Assembly (NCBI RefSeq): GCF_000696095.1
Contig: NZ_BAYX01000007.1
Span: forward strand, 372,001-436,000
Direction: 5' to 3'
DNA length: 64,000 nt
DNA from: Rhizobium rhizogenes NBRC 13257
Lineage (GTDB): Bacteria > Pseudomonadota > Alphaproteobacteria > Rhizobiales > Rhizobiaceae
The notes beneath the pieces are model-generated. The model made no database searches, was not told the DNA's origin, and saw only the letters and a program-made list of their open reading frames with translations. Below are positions 33,857 to 42,574 of the stretch, piece by piece. The position numbers and the translations under genes are program-made. Within the stretch, counting starts at the first letter, position 1. Every line of letters begins with the position of its first letter.

Positions 33857-33950
33857 GATGACCAATCCCTCGCGCATCGCCATTCATTGTCGGGCGAAGG
33901 CTTAGGCCAGCCGCCCGCGAAAGGCAACCGGCCCTGTTTCGTGGTGGCGA

Positions 33951-34658
33951 TCAGACCTTGGCACTCGAGACCGTCGCCTCGATATGATCGACCAGCGCAT
34001 CGGGGAGACCGAGCCTGCCGGCGAGAAGATCGAGATAGCCACGCTCAGCGCGCGAATCCGGCTCGATCGCCAGACGCGATGCGGCATAGACCTGCACGCG
34101 CTGCTCCTCGGTCTGTGCCGAGCCGACAATGGCGTCGATATCGACGGGGTTGGCAAGCTCGCGCTCGAAAAACGCTTCCGCCTCCGCGCCGACACCCGCC
34201 TGCTGCACCTTGCCGAGGATATGCTGCCGCTCCGCGTCGTCGATATGCCCGTCGGCCCGCGCCGCGGCAATCATGGCGCGGACGAGGGAAAGGGCGAAAT
34301 CATTGTTGGCAATCGCCGGGGCGGTGCTGAAACCGGAATTGGAGGGCGGCGGCAGAAATTGCGGTTCCGCCTGCTGCGTTGGCTGCGGCGCCGGCGTCGG
34401 TGCATTGCCGGCCTGATAATTCTTGTAGGCCTGGTAGCCAAGGCCGGCGATGGCGGCAAGCCCGCCGAGCACCAGCGTATTGCCGGCAACCTGGCGTCCG
34501 GTCTTGGTTCCGAGCAGCACGCCGGCGATGGCGCTGGTCGCCATTGGGTTGTCCCTGGCGAGATTGATGGCCTGCGTCGCCTTGTCTTTCACGCTTCCTT
34601 GCAGTCCTGGTACCTGCGTCCCCAGAAATTGGTCCAAAAGCTTGCGGGCGTCGATCAT
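33951..34658 (-). CDS. DUF533/TerB-like protein
   Basis: The 235-residue protein starts MIDARKLLDQFLGTQVPGLQ, has a hydrophobic Gly-rich segment (TLVLGGLAAIAGLGYQAYKN) and a Pro/Gln-rich linker (about 86-110). A C-terminal helical TerB-like domain follows (LVRAMIAAARADGHIDDAER, then LANPVDIDAIVGSA). This matches DUF533 (YebE-like) inner-membrane proteins of unknown function. ATG 34658 follows GGAGGA by 8 nt; a 33-codon extension is rejected. It is downstream of eda but separated by a strong terminator. Confidence 0.85.
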   Translation of the reverse strand: MIDARKLLDQFLGTQVPGLQGSVKDKATQAINLARDNPMATSAIAGVLLGTKTGRQVAGNTLVLGGLAAIAGLGYQAYKNYQAGNAPTPAPQPTQQAEPQFLPPPSNSGFSTAPAIANNDFALSLVRAMIAAARADGHIDDAERQHILGKVQQAGVGAEAEAFFERELANPVDIDAIVGSAQTEEQRVQVYAASRLAIEPDSRAERGYLDLLAGRLGLPDALVDHIEATVSSAKV

Positions 34659-34733
34659 ATGGGTGGTCCTCCGTCCTTGTGATGGCCAAAGTGAGATAGG
34701 AATTGCTGCCGCAAATACAAATCCGCCACATGC

Positions 34734-34765
34734 AAAAAGGGCGCGCATGGAGCCCATGCACGCCC
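34734..34765 (-). terminator. Rho-independent terminator of eda
   Basis: On the minus strand a 12-bp stem with one mismatch (34754-34765 with 34739-34750, three-base loop) is followed by TTTTT (34738-34734). It lies 24 bp after the eda stop. Confidence 0.9.
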
Positions 34766-34788
34766 TTCGAGCAAACTTTTTTGCGAGC

Positions 34789-35427
34789 TCAGCCCTTCAG
34801 CGCGGCCGCCTCGGCAGCAAGCTTGGTGATCCCCGCCCAGTCGCCGGCCGCAACCAGCTCCTTCGGCGCGACCCAGGAGCCGCCGACGCAGATGACGTTC
34901 GGCAGAGATAGGTAATCATGGGCGTTCTTCAGCGAAATACCGCCAGTCGGGCAGAACAGCGTGCCGGCGAGCGGCGAGGACAGAGCCTTCAGATAGGCGG
35001 CGCCCCCGGCCTGTTCGGCCGGGAAGAATTTCAGGACCTTGTAGCCCTCTTCGCGCAGCGCCATGACCTCGCTTGCAGTTGCCGCACCCGGCAGCAGCGG
35101 CACGTCGGAGGTGCGGGCAACATCCAGCAGCTCCTGCGTCGTGCCGGGGCTGACAATGAACTTGGAACCGGCCGCGACGGCTGCATCCCACTGCGTGACA
35201 TTCAGGATCGTGCCGGCACCAACCTCGGCGCCTTCGACTTCCTCGGCGACGGCGCGGATGGCATCGAGCGCGCCCGCGGTGCGCAGCGTGATCTCGATGG
35301 CCTTCAGGCCGCCGGCGACAAGCGAGCGGGCGAGCGGCACAGCCGACTTCGCATCCTCGACGACGAGGACGGGAACGACGGGCTGCAGTTTCAGGATGGA
35401 AAGAAGCTTTTCGGTTTTCTCGCCCAT
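34789..35427 (-). CDS. eda: 2-dehydro-3-deoxy-phosphogluconate aldolase
   Basis: The 212-residue class I aldolase cleaves KDPG to pyruvate and glyceraldehyde-3-phosphate in the Entner-Doudoroff pathway, the main glucose route in rhizobia. E45 in AIEITLRT is the general base and K133 in KVLKFFPAEQAGG forms the Schiff base; GAGTILN and CPTGGIS bind substrate. The gene has its own terminator. No edd or zwf lies nearby. Confidence 0.95.
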   Translation of the reverse strand: MGEKTEKLLSILKLQPVVPVLVVEDAKSAVPLARSLVAGGLKAIEITLRTAGALDAIRAVAEEVEGAEVGAGTILNVTQWDAAVAAGSKFIVSPGTTQELLDVARTSDVPLLPGAATASEVMALREEGYKVLKFFPAEQAGGAAYLKALSSPLAGTLFCPTGGISLKNAHDYLSLPNVICVGGSWVAPKELVAAGDWAGITKLAAEAAALKG

Positions 35428-35587
35428 GGTTGGCGCGCTCCCTTAAAACGATTGAAATCGGGTCCTCGAATAGCCTTCCCGAGGGTGCTTGTCGAGACAA
35501 AAGCTAAGTTTGGATACAACGGGTAGGAAAACCCGAAAACTTCCGTTAGTCTATCTGGATATGATGCTGACGGAGCATGTCGAGCAT

Positions 35588-36073
35588 ATGGCAAAAGAGA
35601 TCGAGCGAAAGTTTCTGGTCCGTGGAGATCGCTGGCGCGAGCTCGCCTCCGAGAAGCTCATCCTGCGGCAAGCCTATGTCGCCACCATGGATGATCGTTC
35701 CGTACGGGTACGGCTGACCAACGACACCATCGCGACCTTGACGATGAAAATCGGTAAGGCGATGACGCGTGACGAGTTCGAATACGAGATCCCTGTCGGC
35801 GATGCCGAGGAACTGCTCGGCAACGCCATCGGCCTCATCATCGAGAAAACCCGCTACAAGGTGCCCCATAAGGGTTTCGTCTGGGAAGTCGACGTGTTTC
35901 GCGGCGCGCATCGCGGCCTGGTGGTCGCCGAGGTCGAGCTGAAGGACGAAAGCGACGATCCGGAACTGCCGGATTGGATCGGCCGCGAGGTGACCGGCGA
36001 ATATCGCTATTCCAACCAGGCGCTCGCGACGCAGTTCGAACAGGAATACGATGAGTTATCGCATTCGGCCTGA
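35588..36073 (+). CDS. CYTH-domain protein (triphosphate tunnel metalloenzyme)
   Basis: The 161-residue protein starts MAKEIERKFLVRGDRW, where EIERK is the CYTH ExExK motif that binds triphosphate and metal. Further tunnel strands are SVRVRLTN, ATLTMKIG, FEYEIP, EKTRYKV, VWEVDVF and VVAEVELKDE. Relatives hydrolyse inorganic triphosphate or thiamine triphosphate. ATG 35588 gives the family N-terminus, although the frame is open from 35489. Its last 23 bp overlap the CHAD gene start, so the two act as a split version of the CYTH-CHAD fusion known in other bacteria. Confidence 0.92.
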   Translation: MAKEIERKFLVRGDRWRELASEKLILRQAYVATMDDRSVRVRLTNDTIATLTMKIGKAMTRDEFEYEIPVGDAEELLGNAIGLIIEKTRYKVPHKGFVWEVDVFRGAHRGLVVAEVELKDESDDPELPDWIGREVTGEYRYSNQALATQFEQEYDELSHSA

Positions 36074-36959
36074 CAAGGCCTTCGATGACGAAGTCCACGC
36101 CGTCGCAGCGCAGCAGCTCGGCAAGGCGATCGCGGCATTGACCGATCGACCACAAGGATTGCACGAGGCGGTGCATCGGGCGCGCAAGCATATCAAGCGT
36201 GTCCGCGCACTCTACAGGCTCATCGCTCGGCGCGCACCGGAATTCCAACAGCGGGAAAACGACAGGCTGCGGGAGATGGCTCGGACGCTCTCCGGCGTTC
36301 GCGACGCCACCGCGCTGATCGAGGCCAGCCGCCATCTGCACGAAACGGCGGCCTCCAGGGACGAGGCCAGGGCGCTTGCTCGCGTCACGAAGGTGCTCAC
36401 CGCCCGGCGTGATCGCCTGTCGGAGGCCGAAACCGATATCGAGGACAAGGCGAAGGCGGCCATTGCCACCTGCCACGATGCGCTGGAAGCGCTAGGGGCC
36501 ACTTCCTTCGAGAACGGCCGGCGCGAAACCGCCCGCCTTTTTCAAAAGAGCTGGCACAGGACTGGCCGCAAGGCGAAGGCGGCGCTCTCCGAATGCCGTG
36601 CCGAAGCCCATGCCGATCAGTTCCACGACCTGCGCAAACGCAGCCAGGATTGCTGGATGCATCATGCACTGCTGCGCGACATCTGGCCGGCGGCGATGCA
36701 CGCCAAGCAGATCGAAGCCAAGGCGCTGGTCGACATGCTCGGCCGCTATCTCGATCTGTCGATGCTTTCGGAAGTCGCAGACCGCGAGCCGCACCTCTTC
36801 GACGACAGCGACGACAGCGCCCGCCTGCTGGAGGCGATCATCTCCCGCCAGCAAATTGCGCGGCGGGAAGCGCTTGCCAAAGCCCACTGGGTCTTCGCCG
36901 ACGAACCGGAAGGCGAGGCGCGAACGATCAAGCGGCTTTGGCTGGAAGCGGGAGATTGA
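36051..36959 (+). CDS. CHAD-domain protein
   Basis: The 302-residue helical protein shows CHAD features: regularly spaced His/Arg/Lys in HEAVHRARKHIKRVRALYRL, MARTLSGVRDATALIE, and FHDLRKRSQDCWMHHALLRD. CHAD domains bind polyphosphate and localise to polyphosphate granules. The ATG lies within the CYTH gene in another frame (23-bp overlap), so translation is coupled and the two products probably act together on polyphosphate. A repeat fragment follows the stop. Confidence 0.92.
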   Translation: MSYRIRPDKAFDDEVHAVAAQQLGKAIAALTDRPQGLHEAVHRARKHIKRVRALYRLIARRAPEFQQRENDRLREMARTLSGVRDATALIEASRHLHETAASRDEARALARVTKVLTARRDRLSEAETDIEDKAKAAIATCHDALEALGATSFENGRRETARLFQKSWHRTGRKAKAALSECRAEAHADQFHDLRKRSQDCWMHHALLRDIWPAAMHAKQIEAKALVDMLGRYLDLSMLSEVADREPHLFDDSDDSARLLEAIISRQQIARREALAKAHWVFADEPEGEARTIKRLWLEAGD

Positions 36960-36975
36960 AGAATCTCGCGGTATT

Positions 36976-37033
36976 GAGACCCTCACCCTAAAGTGCGCAG
37001 CTGAAGGCGGAGCCTCGAAGGACGAGGCGGTCC
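36976..37033. repeat. Short intergenic repeat copy (CCTCACCCT...CCTCGAAGGACGAGG type)
   Basis: This 58-bp segment contains CCTCACCCTAAAGTGCG and GGAGCCTCGAAGGACGAGG. Both blocks recur, slightly diverged, at about 44600-44664. Such elements are dispersed between genes in rhizobial genomes. It lies between the CHAD and trhO genes. Confidence 0.7.
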
Positions 37034-37099
37034 CAGCGCTGCTACGCCAAAATACAAATCCCGATTGCCTGACGGCGCGCAAAATTGTATTTCCCCGGC

Positions 37100-38044
37100 A
37101 TGACGGACATTCTTTCGACCTCGCGACACGAGGCAGGTGGCGCATTTCTCGTTGCGGCCCTTTATCATTTCGTTTCCATCCCGCGCTTCGAAAGCCTGCG
37201 GGAGCCTTTGCTTGCACTCTGCGAGGCGAGCGGCGTCAAGGGGACGCTGCTGCTCGCCCATGAGGGCATCAACGGCACCATCGCCGGCACGGATGCGGGC
37301 ATCGGCGCGGTGCTGTCCTTCCTGCGCGCCCAGCCGGAATTTGCCGGCCTGGAGCACAAGGAAAGCCGGGCGTCGAAAATGCCGTTCGTACGGATGAAGG
37401 TGAAGCTGAAGAAAGAGATCGTCACCATGGGCGTCGAGAATATCGACCCCACCAGGGTCGTCGGCACCTATGTCGCGCCGAAGGACTGGAACGCGCTGAT
37501 CTCCGACCCCGACACCATCGTCATCGACACGCGCAACGATTACGAGACCGCGATCGGTCTGTTCAAGGGCGCGGTCGATCCGAAGACCAAGACCTTCCGC
37601 GAATTTCCGGAATGGGTGCGCCAGAACGATGGCCTGCACAACAAGCCGAAGATCGCCATGTATTGCACCGGCGGTATCCGCTGCGAAAAGGCGACCGCCT
37701 TCATGAAGGAACAGGGTTTCGACGAGGTCTTTCACCTGAAGGGCGGCATTCTGAAATATCTCGAGGAAGTGCCAGCCGAGGAAAGCCTGTGGGAAGGCGC
37801 CTGCTTCGTCTTCGACGAGCGCGTCTCCGTCGAGCATGGTCTGAAGGAAGGCAATCACAAACTCTGCCATGCCTGCCGCCAGCCGATCACAGCGGAAGAA
37901 ATCACCTCGCCCTTCTACGAAGCCGGCGTCTCCTGCAGCCATTGCTATCACGAGCGCAGCGAGGAAGATCGCGAACGCTACCGCGAGCGGCAGCGCCAGA
38001 TTGCCCTTGCCCGCAAGCGCGGCCACGAGCATATCGGCGGCTGA
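37100..38044 (+). CDS. trhO: tRNA U34 hydroxylase TrhO (rhodanese-like, UPF0176)
   Basis: The 314-residue protein has the TrhO N-terminal domain (ALYHFVSIPRFESLREPLLA, GTLLLAHEGINGTIAG) and a rhodanese domain with active-site loop YCTGGIRCEKA. A C-terminal Cys-rich part follows (CHACRQPI and CSHCYHER). It hydroxylates uridine 34 of certain tRNAs to 5-hydroxyuridine using prephenate-independent, oxygen-dependent chemistry. ATG 37100 is used; a TTG at 37085 is in frame but lacks support. The gene stands alone, convergent with the following GGDEF-EAL gene. Confidence 0.92.
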   Translation: MTDILSTSRHEAGGAFLVAALYHFVSIPRFESLREPLLALCEASGVKGTLLLAHEGINGTIAGTDAGIGAVLSFLRAQPEFAGLEHKESRASKMPFVRMKVKLKKEIVTMGVENIDPTRVVGTYVAPKDWNALISDPDTIVIDTRNDYETAIGLFKGAVDPKTKTFREFPEWVRQNDGLHNKPKIAMYCTGGIRCEKATAFMKEQGFDEVFHLKGGILKYLEEVPAEESLWEGACFVFDERVSVEHGLKEGNHKLCHACRQPITAEEITSPFYEAGVSCSHCYHERSEEDRERYRERQRQIALARKRGHEHIGG

Positions 38045-38077
38045 TTTTCGAGAAAATCCGTAAAAGGCTGGGCCGTT

Positions 38078-40294
38078 CTAGGCGGCAGTGTCGCGTTCCC
38101 TGTCCGGGACGCGGGCCGTTTGCGCCGCCAAGCGCCTGCTGATTTCGGCTTCCGGCATCGGCTTGCCGAAGAAATAACCCTGCAGCTCGTCGCAGCCGAA
38201 GAGTTTCAACGCCGTCCCCTGCTCTTCCGTCTCGATGCCCTCCGCCGTCACCGGCAAATCGAGGGATCGTGCCAGCGCCACCGTCGCCTGCAGCATGTCG
38301 CGAGAACGACTGTCCGTCAGCACGTCCATGGTCAGCGACCGGTCGATCTTGATGCGGTCAAAACCGAATTGGCGGAGATAGCCGATCGAGGAGAAGCCGG
38401 AGCCGAAATCATCCAGCGCCACCTTGACGCCGAGCTTCTTCAGCCGCTCGATCGACTGACGGGTGCGCTCCGGATTCTGGATCATATACCCCTCGGTGAT
38501 CTCCAGCGTGACGCGCTCCGCTTCGATCTCCGCATCCTTGAGGACGTGGCGCACATAATCGGCGAAAGCGGGGTTGCGGAACTGCCCCGGCGAAACATTG
38601 ACGGCAATACGCAGATCCGGCCATTGCCGTGCCGCAGCACACGCCTTGCGCAGTACAAGCAGCCCGAGCGCCTCGATCAGGCCGCTGGTTTCAGCAATCG
38701 GAATGAAGGCGTCGGGCGAAACTGGCCCGTAACCGGGCCTGTTCCAACGCACCAGCGCCTCGACGCCGGTGATGTCATGGCTCACCGCATCGACCAGCGG
38801 CTGATAGGCGACCGTCAGCTCCTGCCGGTCGATGGCATTGCGCAGGTCGAGTTCCAGCGCGTTGCGCTCCTCGCGGTCAGTATCCATGGCCGTCTCGTAG
38901 CAGATCATGCGGGCGCGGCCGGCTTCCTTGGCCTTGTACATAGCGAGATCGGCGCGGCGCACCAGCTCCTCGCGATCGATCCGGCCCTCCGGCGAGCTGG
39001 CAATACCGATGCTGGCGCCGACGACGATCACGCGGCGGCCGATCTCCAGCGGCTCGGATAAGAAATCCAGCACCTGTTCGGCAAGTCGTAGCGCCGGTGC
39101 GTGGTTCAGCTCTCTGGACGGAAAGGCGATTGCGAACTCATCGCCACCGAGCCGCGCCAGCGTCGCATTCGGCGGGATCAGCACATTGAGACCGGCAGCG
39201 ACGGAGCGGATCAGCTGGTCGCCGGTGCCATGGCCATAGGCATCGTTGATTTCCTTGAAGCCGTCGAGGTCGAGATAGAGCAGAAGGACATTGCTGCCGT
39301 CGGCGCGGGCGCTGTCAACCAGCCGATCGACATCGAGGCGCAGCCCTTCGCGATTGAGAAGACCGCTCAGGCGGTCGCGCAGCGAACCCTGGCGCGCCAG
39401 TGCCTCCTCCGCCCGCAACCGACGCCCCGCCAACGACCCCAGGATCAGCAGCACCACAAAGAACATGCCGACGAGGCCGAGAGCCCCGAGCACCAGCGGA
39501 CGGGCCTGCTGGTAGCTCGTGTCGCCCGGTCCGCGCGAGTTCCAGACCAGCCGTCCGAGCGATTTTCCGAGCGGATCGACGATCGAGACGGCGTAGCGTG
39601 CCTGGGTGTCCGGCGGCACGAGGCGCAGCCCGCTGATGATATAGGTATGGGAGAGCATCTTGAGCTTGGCGGCATCGAGATGCCGGGCAAAGATCAGGTA
39701 GCGGCGCTTGCCCTCCGGCACGGGGATGCGGCCGGATGTCTCGCGGATCGTCGCCACACCGACGGCGGCAATACCCCTGGCGGTCGTCACATAGCCGCTC
39801 GCCTCCGGCTCGCCGGTTACCCGCGTCTTGCGCACCTGATCAACAAGAGCCCAGATCGAGGCATCGAAGAAATTCTCCGCCCCTTCGGCCATCGGTTTTC
39901 CGTCCCGATAGGCAATGATCGGCTTATTGGCTTCATTGACCACCAGCACCGTATCGAACAGGGTGCCATCGGAGGTCATCTTGCCATAATTGCCGACGAT
40001 CCATTCCCGACCGTCTTCCGCATAGACATGTTCGGCGGCGGCGTCTCGCACCGCATAGTCATGCAGTGTCGCGTCGAGCTGGCCTTCGAAGGTCTTCAGC
40101 GCCCCAGCCGTGGTTTCCCAAGAGCGTTCGTCGTCCAGCTTGTTGGAATAATCCGCAACGCGGCTGATCGCTGTCAGCACCATCAGCGTGACCACGGTGA
40201 CGACCAGCGCGAATGAAAACAAAACGGCCGTCACGATGGAATGACGACCGAGCTGCTTGCTCCGTCCGAATGACCTGAAAACTGCTCCCAACAC
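38078..40294 (-). CDS. CHASE4-GGDEF-EAL bifunctional c-di-GMP enzyme
   Basis: The 738-residue protein has TM1 (18-43), a periplasmic CHASE4-like sensor (about 50-265), TM2 (270-290), GGDEF (300-465) and EAL (480-725). The GGDEF motif LGGDEFAIAFP (382-392) is intact, with the conserved LDLDGFKEINDAYGH. No RxxD inhibitory site is visible upstream of it. The EAL domain has VEALVRWNRP, VNVSPGQF, LEITEGYMI, LDDFGSGFSSIGYL, KIDRSL and AEGIETEEQ. Both activities may be functional. The gene is single. Confidence 0.93.
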   Translation of the reverse strand: MLGAVFRSFGRSKQLGRHSIVTAVLFSFALVVTVVTLMVLTAISRVADYSNKLDDERSWETTAGALKTFEGQLDATLHDYAVRDAAAEHVYAEDGREWIVGNYGKMTSDGTLFDTVLVVNEANKPIIAYRDGKPMAEGAENFFDASIWALVDQVRKTRVTGEPEASGYVTTARGIAAVGVATIRETSGRIPVPEGKRRYLIFARHLDAAKLKMLSHTYIISGLRLVPPDTQARYAVSIVDPLGKSLGRLVWNSRGPGDTSYQQARPLVLGALGLVGMFFVVLLILGSLAGRRLRAEEALARQGSLRDRLSGLLNREGLRLDVDRLVDSARADGSNVLLLYLDLDGFKEINDAYGHGTGDQLIRSVAAGLNVLIPPNATLARLGGDEFAIAFPSRELNHAPALRLAEQVLDFLSEPLEIGRRVIVVGASIGIASSPEGRIDREELVRRADLAMYKAKEAGRARMICYETAMDTDREERNALELDLRNAIDRQELTVAYQPLVDAVSHDITGVEALVRWNRPGYGPVSPDAFIPIAETSGLIEALGLLVLRKACAAARQWPDLRIAVNVSPGQFRNPAFADYVRHVLKDAEIEAERVTLEITEGYMIQNPERTRQSIERLKKLGVKVALDDFGSGFSSIGYLRQFGFDRIKIDRSLTMDVLTDSRSRDMLQATVALARSLDLPVTAEGIETEEQGTALKLFGCDELQGYFFGKPMPEAEISRRLAAQTARVPDRERDTAA

Positions 40295-40401
40295 GCTTCT
40301 CCTTGAGCGGCGAAGTCTGCCGTCAGGTCTTCAAGAAACGGTTAAAGCGAGCCTATGATTCTTACAGGAAAGGGTTGTATTTTTATCGCCATGGTGGTCG
40401 A

Positions 40402-40947
40402 TCAAGCAGCAGCGCGGATCGTCTGCGCAAAACGATCGAGAGCACCCCCGAGTGCACCGTTTTTCTGCGCCTCCACAAGGATCGCCGCCTGCGCCTCATC
40501 GCTCTTGCCGGCAAGCGGAACGCGCAAAAAAGCCTCCGGAACGATGCGGAGTGACATGGTTTGCAGTACGTCCGTTAGTTGCTCCAGCACGAGATCGCCG
40601 CGATGCGAGGCATGGGCGAACATCAGCGGCTTGAACGGCACCTCATCGCGAGACACCAGCCAATCCAGCGCATTCTTGAATCCGCCGGGAATGCCATGGG
40701 CATATTCCGGACAGGAGACAATCAGCCCGTCGGCATCGCGGATCTTCTCCGCAAAAGCTGCGACAATGGCAGGTGTCCGATCGCCCTCGTCATCCGGATT
40801 GAAGATCGGCAGATCACCGATGAAATCGCAGATCTCGATGGAAACGCCATCGGGCGATACCGCACGCAAAGCCTCAAGCAGCCGGCGGTTGGTCGAGGCC
40901 TGCCGTAAACTGCCGCAAAGAGCATAGAGGGAGAGTTATTTGGCCAT
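40402..40947 (-). pseudogene. NADPH-dependent FMN reductase-like gene with in-frame stop at codon 4
   Basis: Reading from ATG 40947 gives M-A-K-stop, then LSLYALCGSLRQASTNRRLL and the rest of an NAD(P)H:FMN reductase/quinone reductase-type flavodoxin fold. The GSLRxxSxNR loop binds FMN phosphate, and SCPEYAHGIPGGFKNALDW is intact. The stop is TAA at 40936-40938. Downstream of it no ATG, GTG or TTG restores the FMN-binding loop; the next in-frame start, TTG 40869, would delete it. Either one nucleotide substitution inactivated the gene or the sequence has an error. The remainder (to 40402) shows no other damage, so any decay is recent. Confidence 0.7.
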
Positions 40948-40980
40948 AAGGAACTTTAATCCGAAGCGCCGATTCTGGCG

Positions 40981-41114
40981 ATAGCCACCCTCCCCTTGAT
41001 GGGGAGGGTCGGACCAACGGTCCGGGGTGGGGTGGGGTGATCATTTGTTCATCCCACAAATCACCCCACCCGCGCGTTCCGCGCGACCTCCCCCCTCAAG
41101 GGGGAGGTGATGTG
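40981..41114. repeat. RIME-like mosaic palindromic intergenic element
   Basis: About 130 bp built of nested inverted repeats: CCCTCCCC...GGGGAGGG near the left end, a 12-bp perfect stem GGGTGGGGTGAT/ATCACCCCACCC in the middle (about 41030-41072), CGCGCGTTCCGCGCG-like symmetry, and CTCCCCCCTCAAGGGGGAG at the right end. This layout resembles the Rhizobium-specific intergenic mosaic elements. It fills the space between the FMN reductase gene and the beta-glucosidase stop. Confidence 0.7.
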
Positions 41115-41117
41115 GCA

Positions 41118-42491
41118 TCAATCCGCCTTGTGGTTCCCCTTCGGGAACTGAGCGGCGAGTTCGCTATACCACTTGCCGCTCTTCTTCACCGTGCGTACCT
41201 GGGTCTCGTAATCGACATGCACGAGGCCGAAACGCATGCGGTAGCCTTCCGCCCATTCGAAATTGTCCATCAGGCTCCAGGCGAAATAGCCGCGCATCGG
41301 ATAGCCGTCCTTGATCAGATCGGCGACGATACCGAGGTGCTCGACGTAATAGTCGAGACGCGGCTGGTCATCGACCTCGCCGTTGATGATTCCCATGTTG
41401 TAGCAGGCACCGTTCTCGGTGATGTAGCATTCCGGCAGCTCATAGCGCTTGTAGAGGTCTTCGACGACATGCTGCAGGCCGGGCGCATAGATTTCCCATC
41501 CGATATCGGTCTTGGCGGCGCTGACCGGGGGCGCCTCCTTCGTCCAGGGGAAATCGCCGCTCTTGGTCGCATCGTCGAAAACACGGTTCGGTGTGTAGTA
41601 GTTGAGGCCCCACCAGTCGAGCTTCTGGTTGATAGTCTTCAGATCGCCGTCCAGGACCTCGGGCATCCGGTCGCCGAGCGCCTCGACGAATTCCTTCGGA
41701 TACTCGCCCTTGAAGATCGGATCGAAGAAAGCACCATTGTGGAACTGATGGGCGCGCTCGACGGCGGCCTTGTCTTCGGCACTGTCGGAACCCAGAAGGA
41801 TCGAAGCGGCATTAAGCACGATGCCGACCGGCACCTTCGGCGCTTCGGCGCGGATCGCCTCGACGGCAAGACCGTGCGCGAGGTTCATGTAGTGCATGGC
41901 ATAAAGCGCTGCCTGCATGTTGCGTTCGCCCGGGGCGTGGATGCCATAGAGGTGGCTCAGCCAGACGATGCACCAGGGCTCGTTGAAGGTGGCGACGGAA
42001 TCGAGACGGTCGCCGAGGCGGGCCATGACGGTCTTGGCATAACGCTGGAAGGCATGCGCCGTCGAACGCGCCGTCCAGCCACCGTCGCCGGCAAGCGTCA
42101 GCGGCAGATCCCAGTGATAGAGCGTCGCGAAGGTCTTGATGCCCCGCGCCTTGCAGCCGTCGACGAGACGATCGTAGAAATCGAGGCCCGCTTCGTTCAC
42201 CGGGCCAGTGCCGTCGGGAATGATGCGCGGCCAGGCGATCGAGAAGCGATAGGCTTCGACGCCCATATCCTTGATCAGGTCGAGATCCTGTTCCAGCCGA
42301 TTGTAGTGATCGCAGGCGACATCGCCGTTGTCGCGGTGATAGACGCGGCCGGGCATGTTGGCAAAGGCATCCCAGATCGACGGCTTGCGGCCATCCGCCT
42401 TGGTGGCGCCTTCGATCTGAAAGGCTGCGGTGGCAACGCCGAAGGTGAAATCGCCGGGAAAGCGGGCTGCGAGAAGCTTCGGATCGATCAT
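41118..42491 (-). CDS. GH1 beta-glucosidase
   Basis: The 457-residue GH1 enzyme has the N-terminal signature FTFGVATAAFQIEGA, the acid/base E171 in ATFNEPWC and the nucleophile E359 in CYITENGA. NYYTPNRVF and FEWAEGYRMRFGLVHVDY are also family-typical. There is no signal peptide, so it acts on imported disaccharides or aryl glucosides in the cytoplasm. A perfect 14-bp palindrome 84 bp upstream is a candidate LacI-type operator. No transporter is adjacent. A divergent DoxX gene lies upstream. Confidence 0.95.
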   Translation of the reverse strand: MIDPKLLAARFPGDFTFGVATAAFQIEGATKADGRKPSIWDAFANMPGRVYHRDNGDVACDHYNRLEQDLDLIKDMGVEAYRFSIAWPRIIPDGTGPVNEAGLDFYDRLVDGCKARGIKTFATLYHWDLPLTLAGDGGWTARSTAHAFQRYAKTVMARLGDRLDSVATFNEPWCIVWLSHLYGIHAPGERNMQAALYAMHYMNLAHGLAVEAIRAEAPKVPVGIVLNAASILLGSDSAEDKAAVERAHQFHNGAFFDPIFKGEYPKEFVEALGDRMPEVLDGDLKTINQKLDWWGLNYYTPNRVFDDATKSGDFPWTKEAPPVSAAKTDIGWEIYAPGLQHVVEDLYKRYELPECYITENGACYNMGIINGEVDDQPRLDYYVEHLGIVADLIKDGYPMRGYFAWSLMDNFEWAEGYRMRFGLVHVDYETQVRTVKKSGKWYSELAAQFPKGNHKAD

Positions 42492-42574
42492 GATGAAAAT
42501 CCCGTCTGTTGTGGCTTCGTTGACGGCGGTTTAGCCAAGCCGAATGGCAAAGTACAGCGTCGGTCGAAGAAAAA

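Noticed and set aside
40722..40925. A 67-codon frame from ATG 40925 as the true start of the FMN reductase gene
   Set aside because: It reads out of frame with the conserved FMN-binding loop; the correct frame begins at ATG 40947 but meets a stop.
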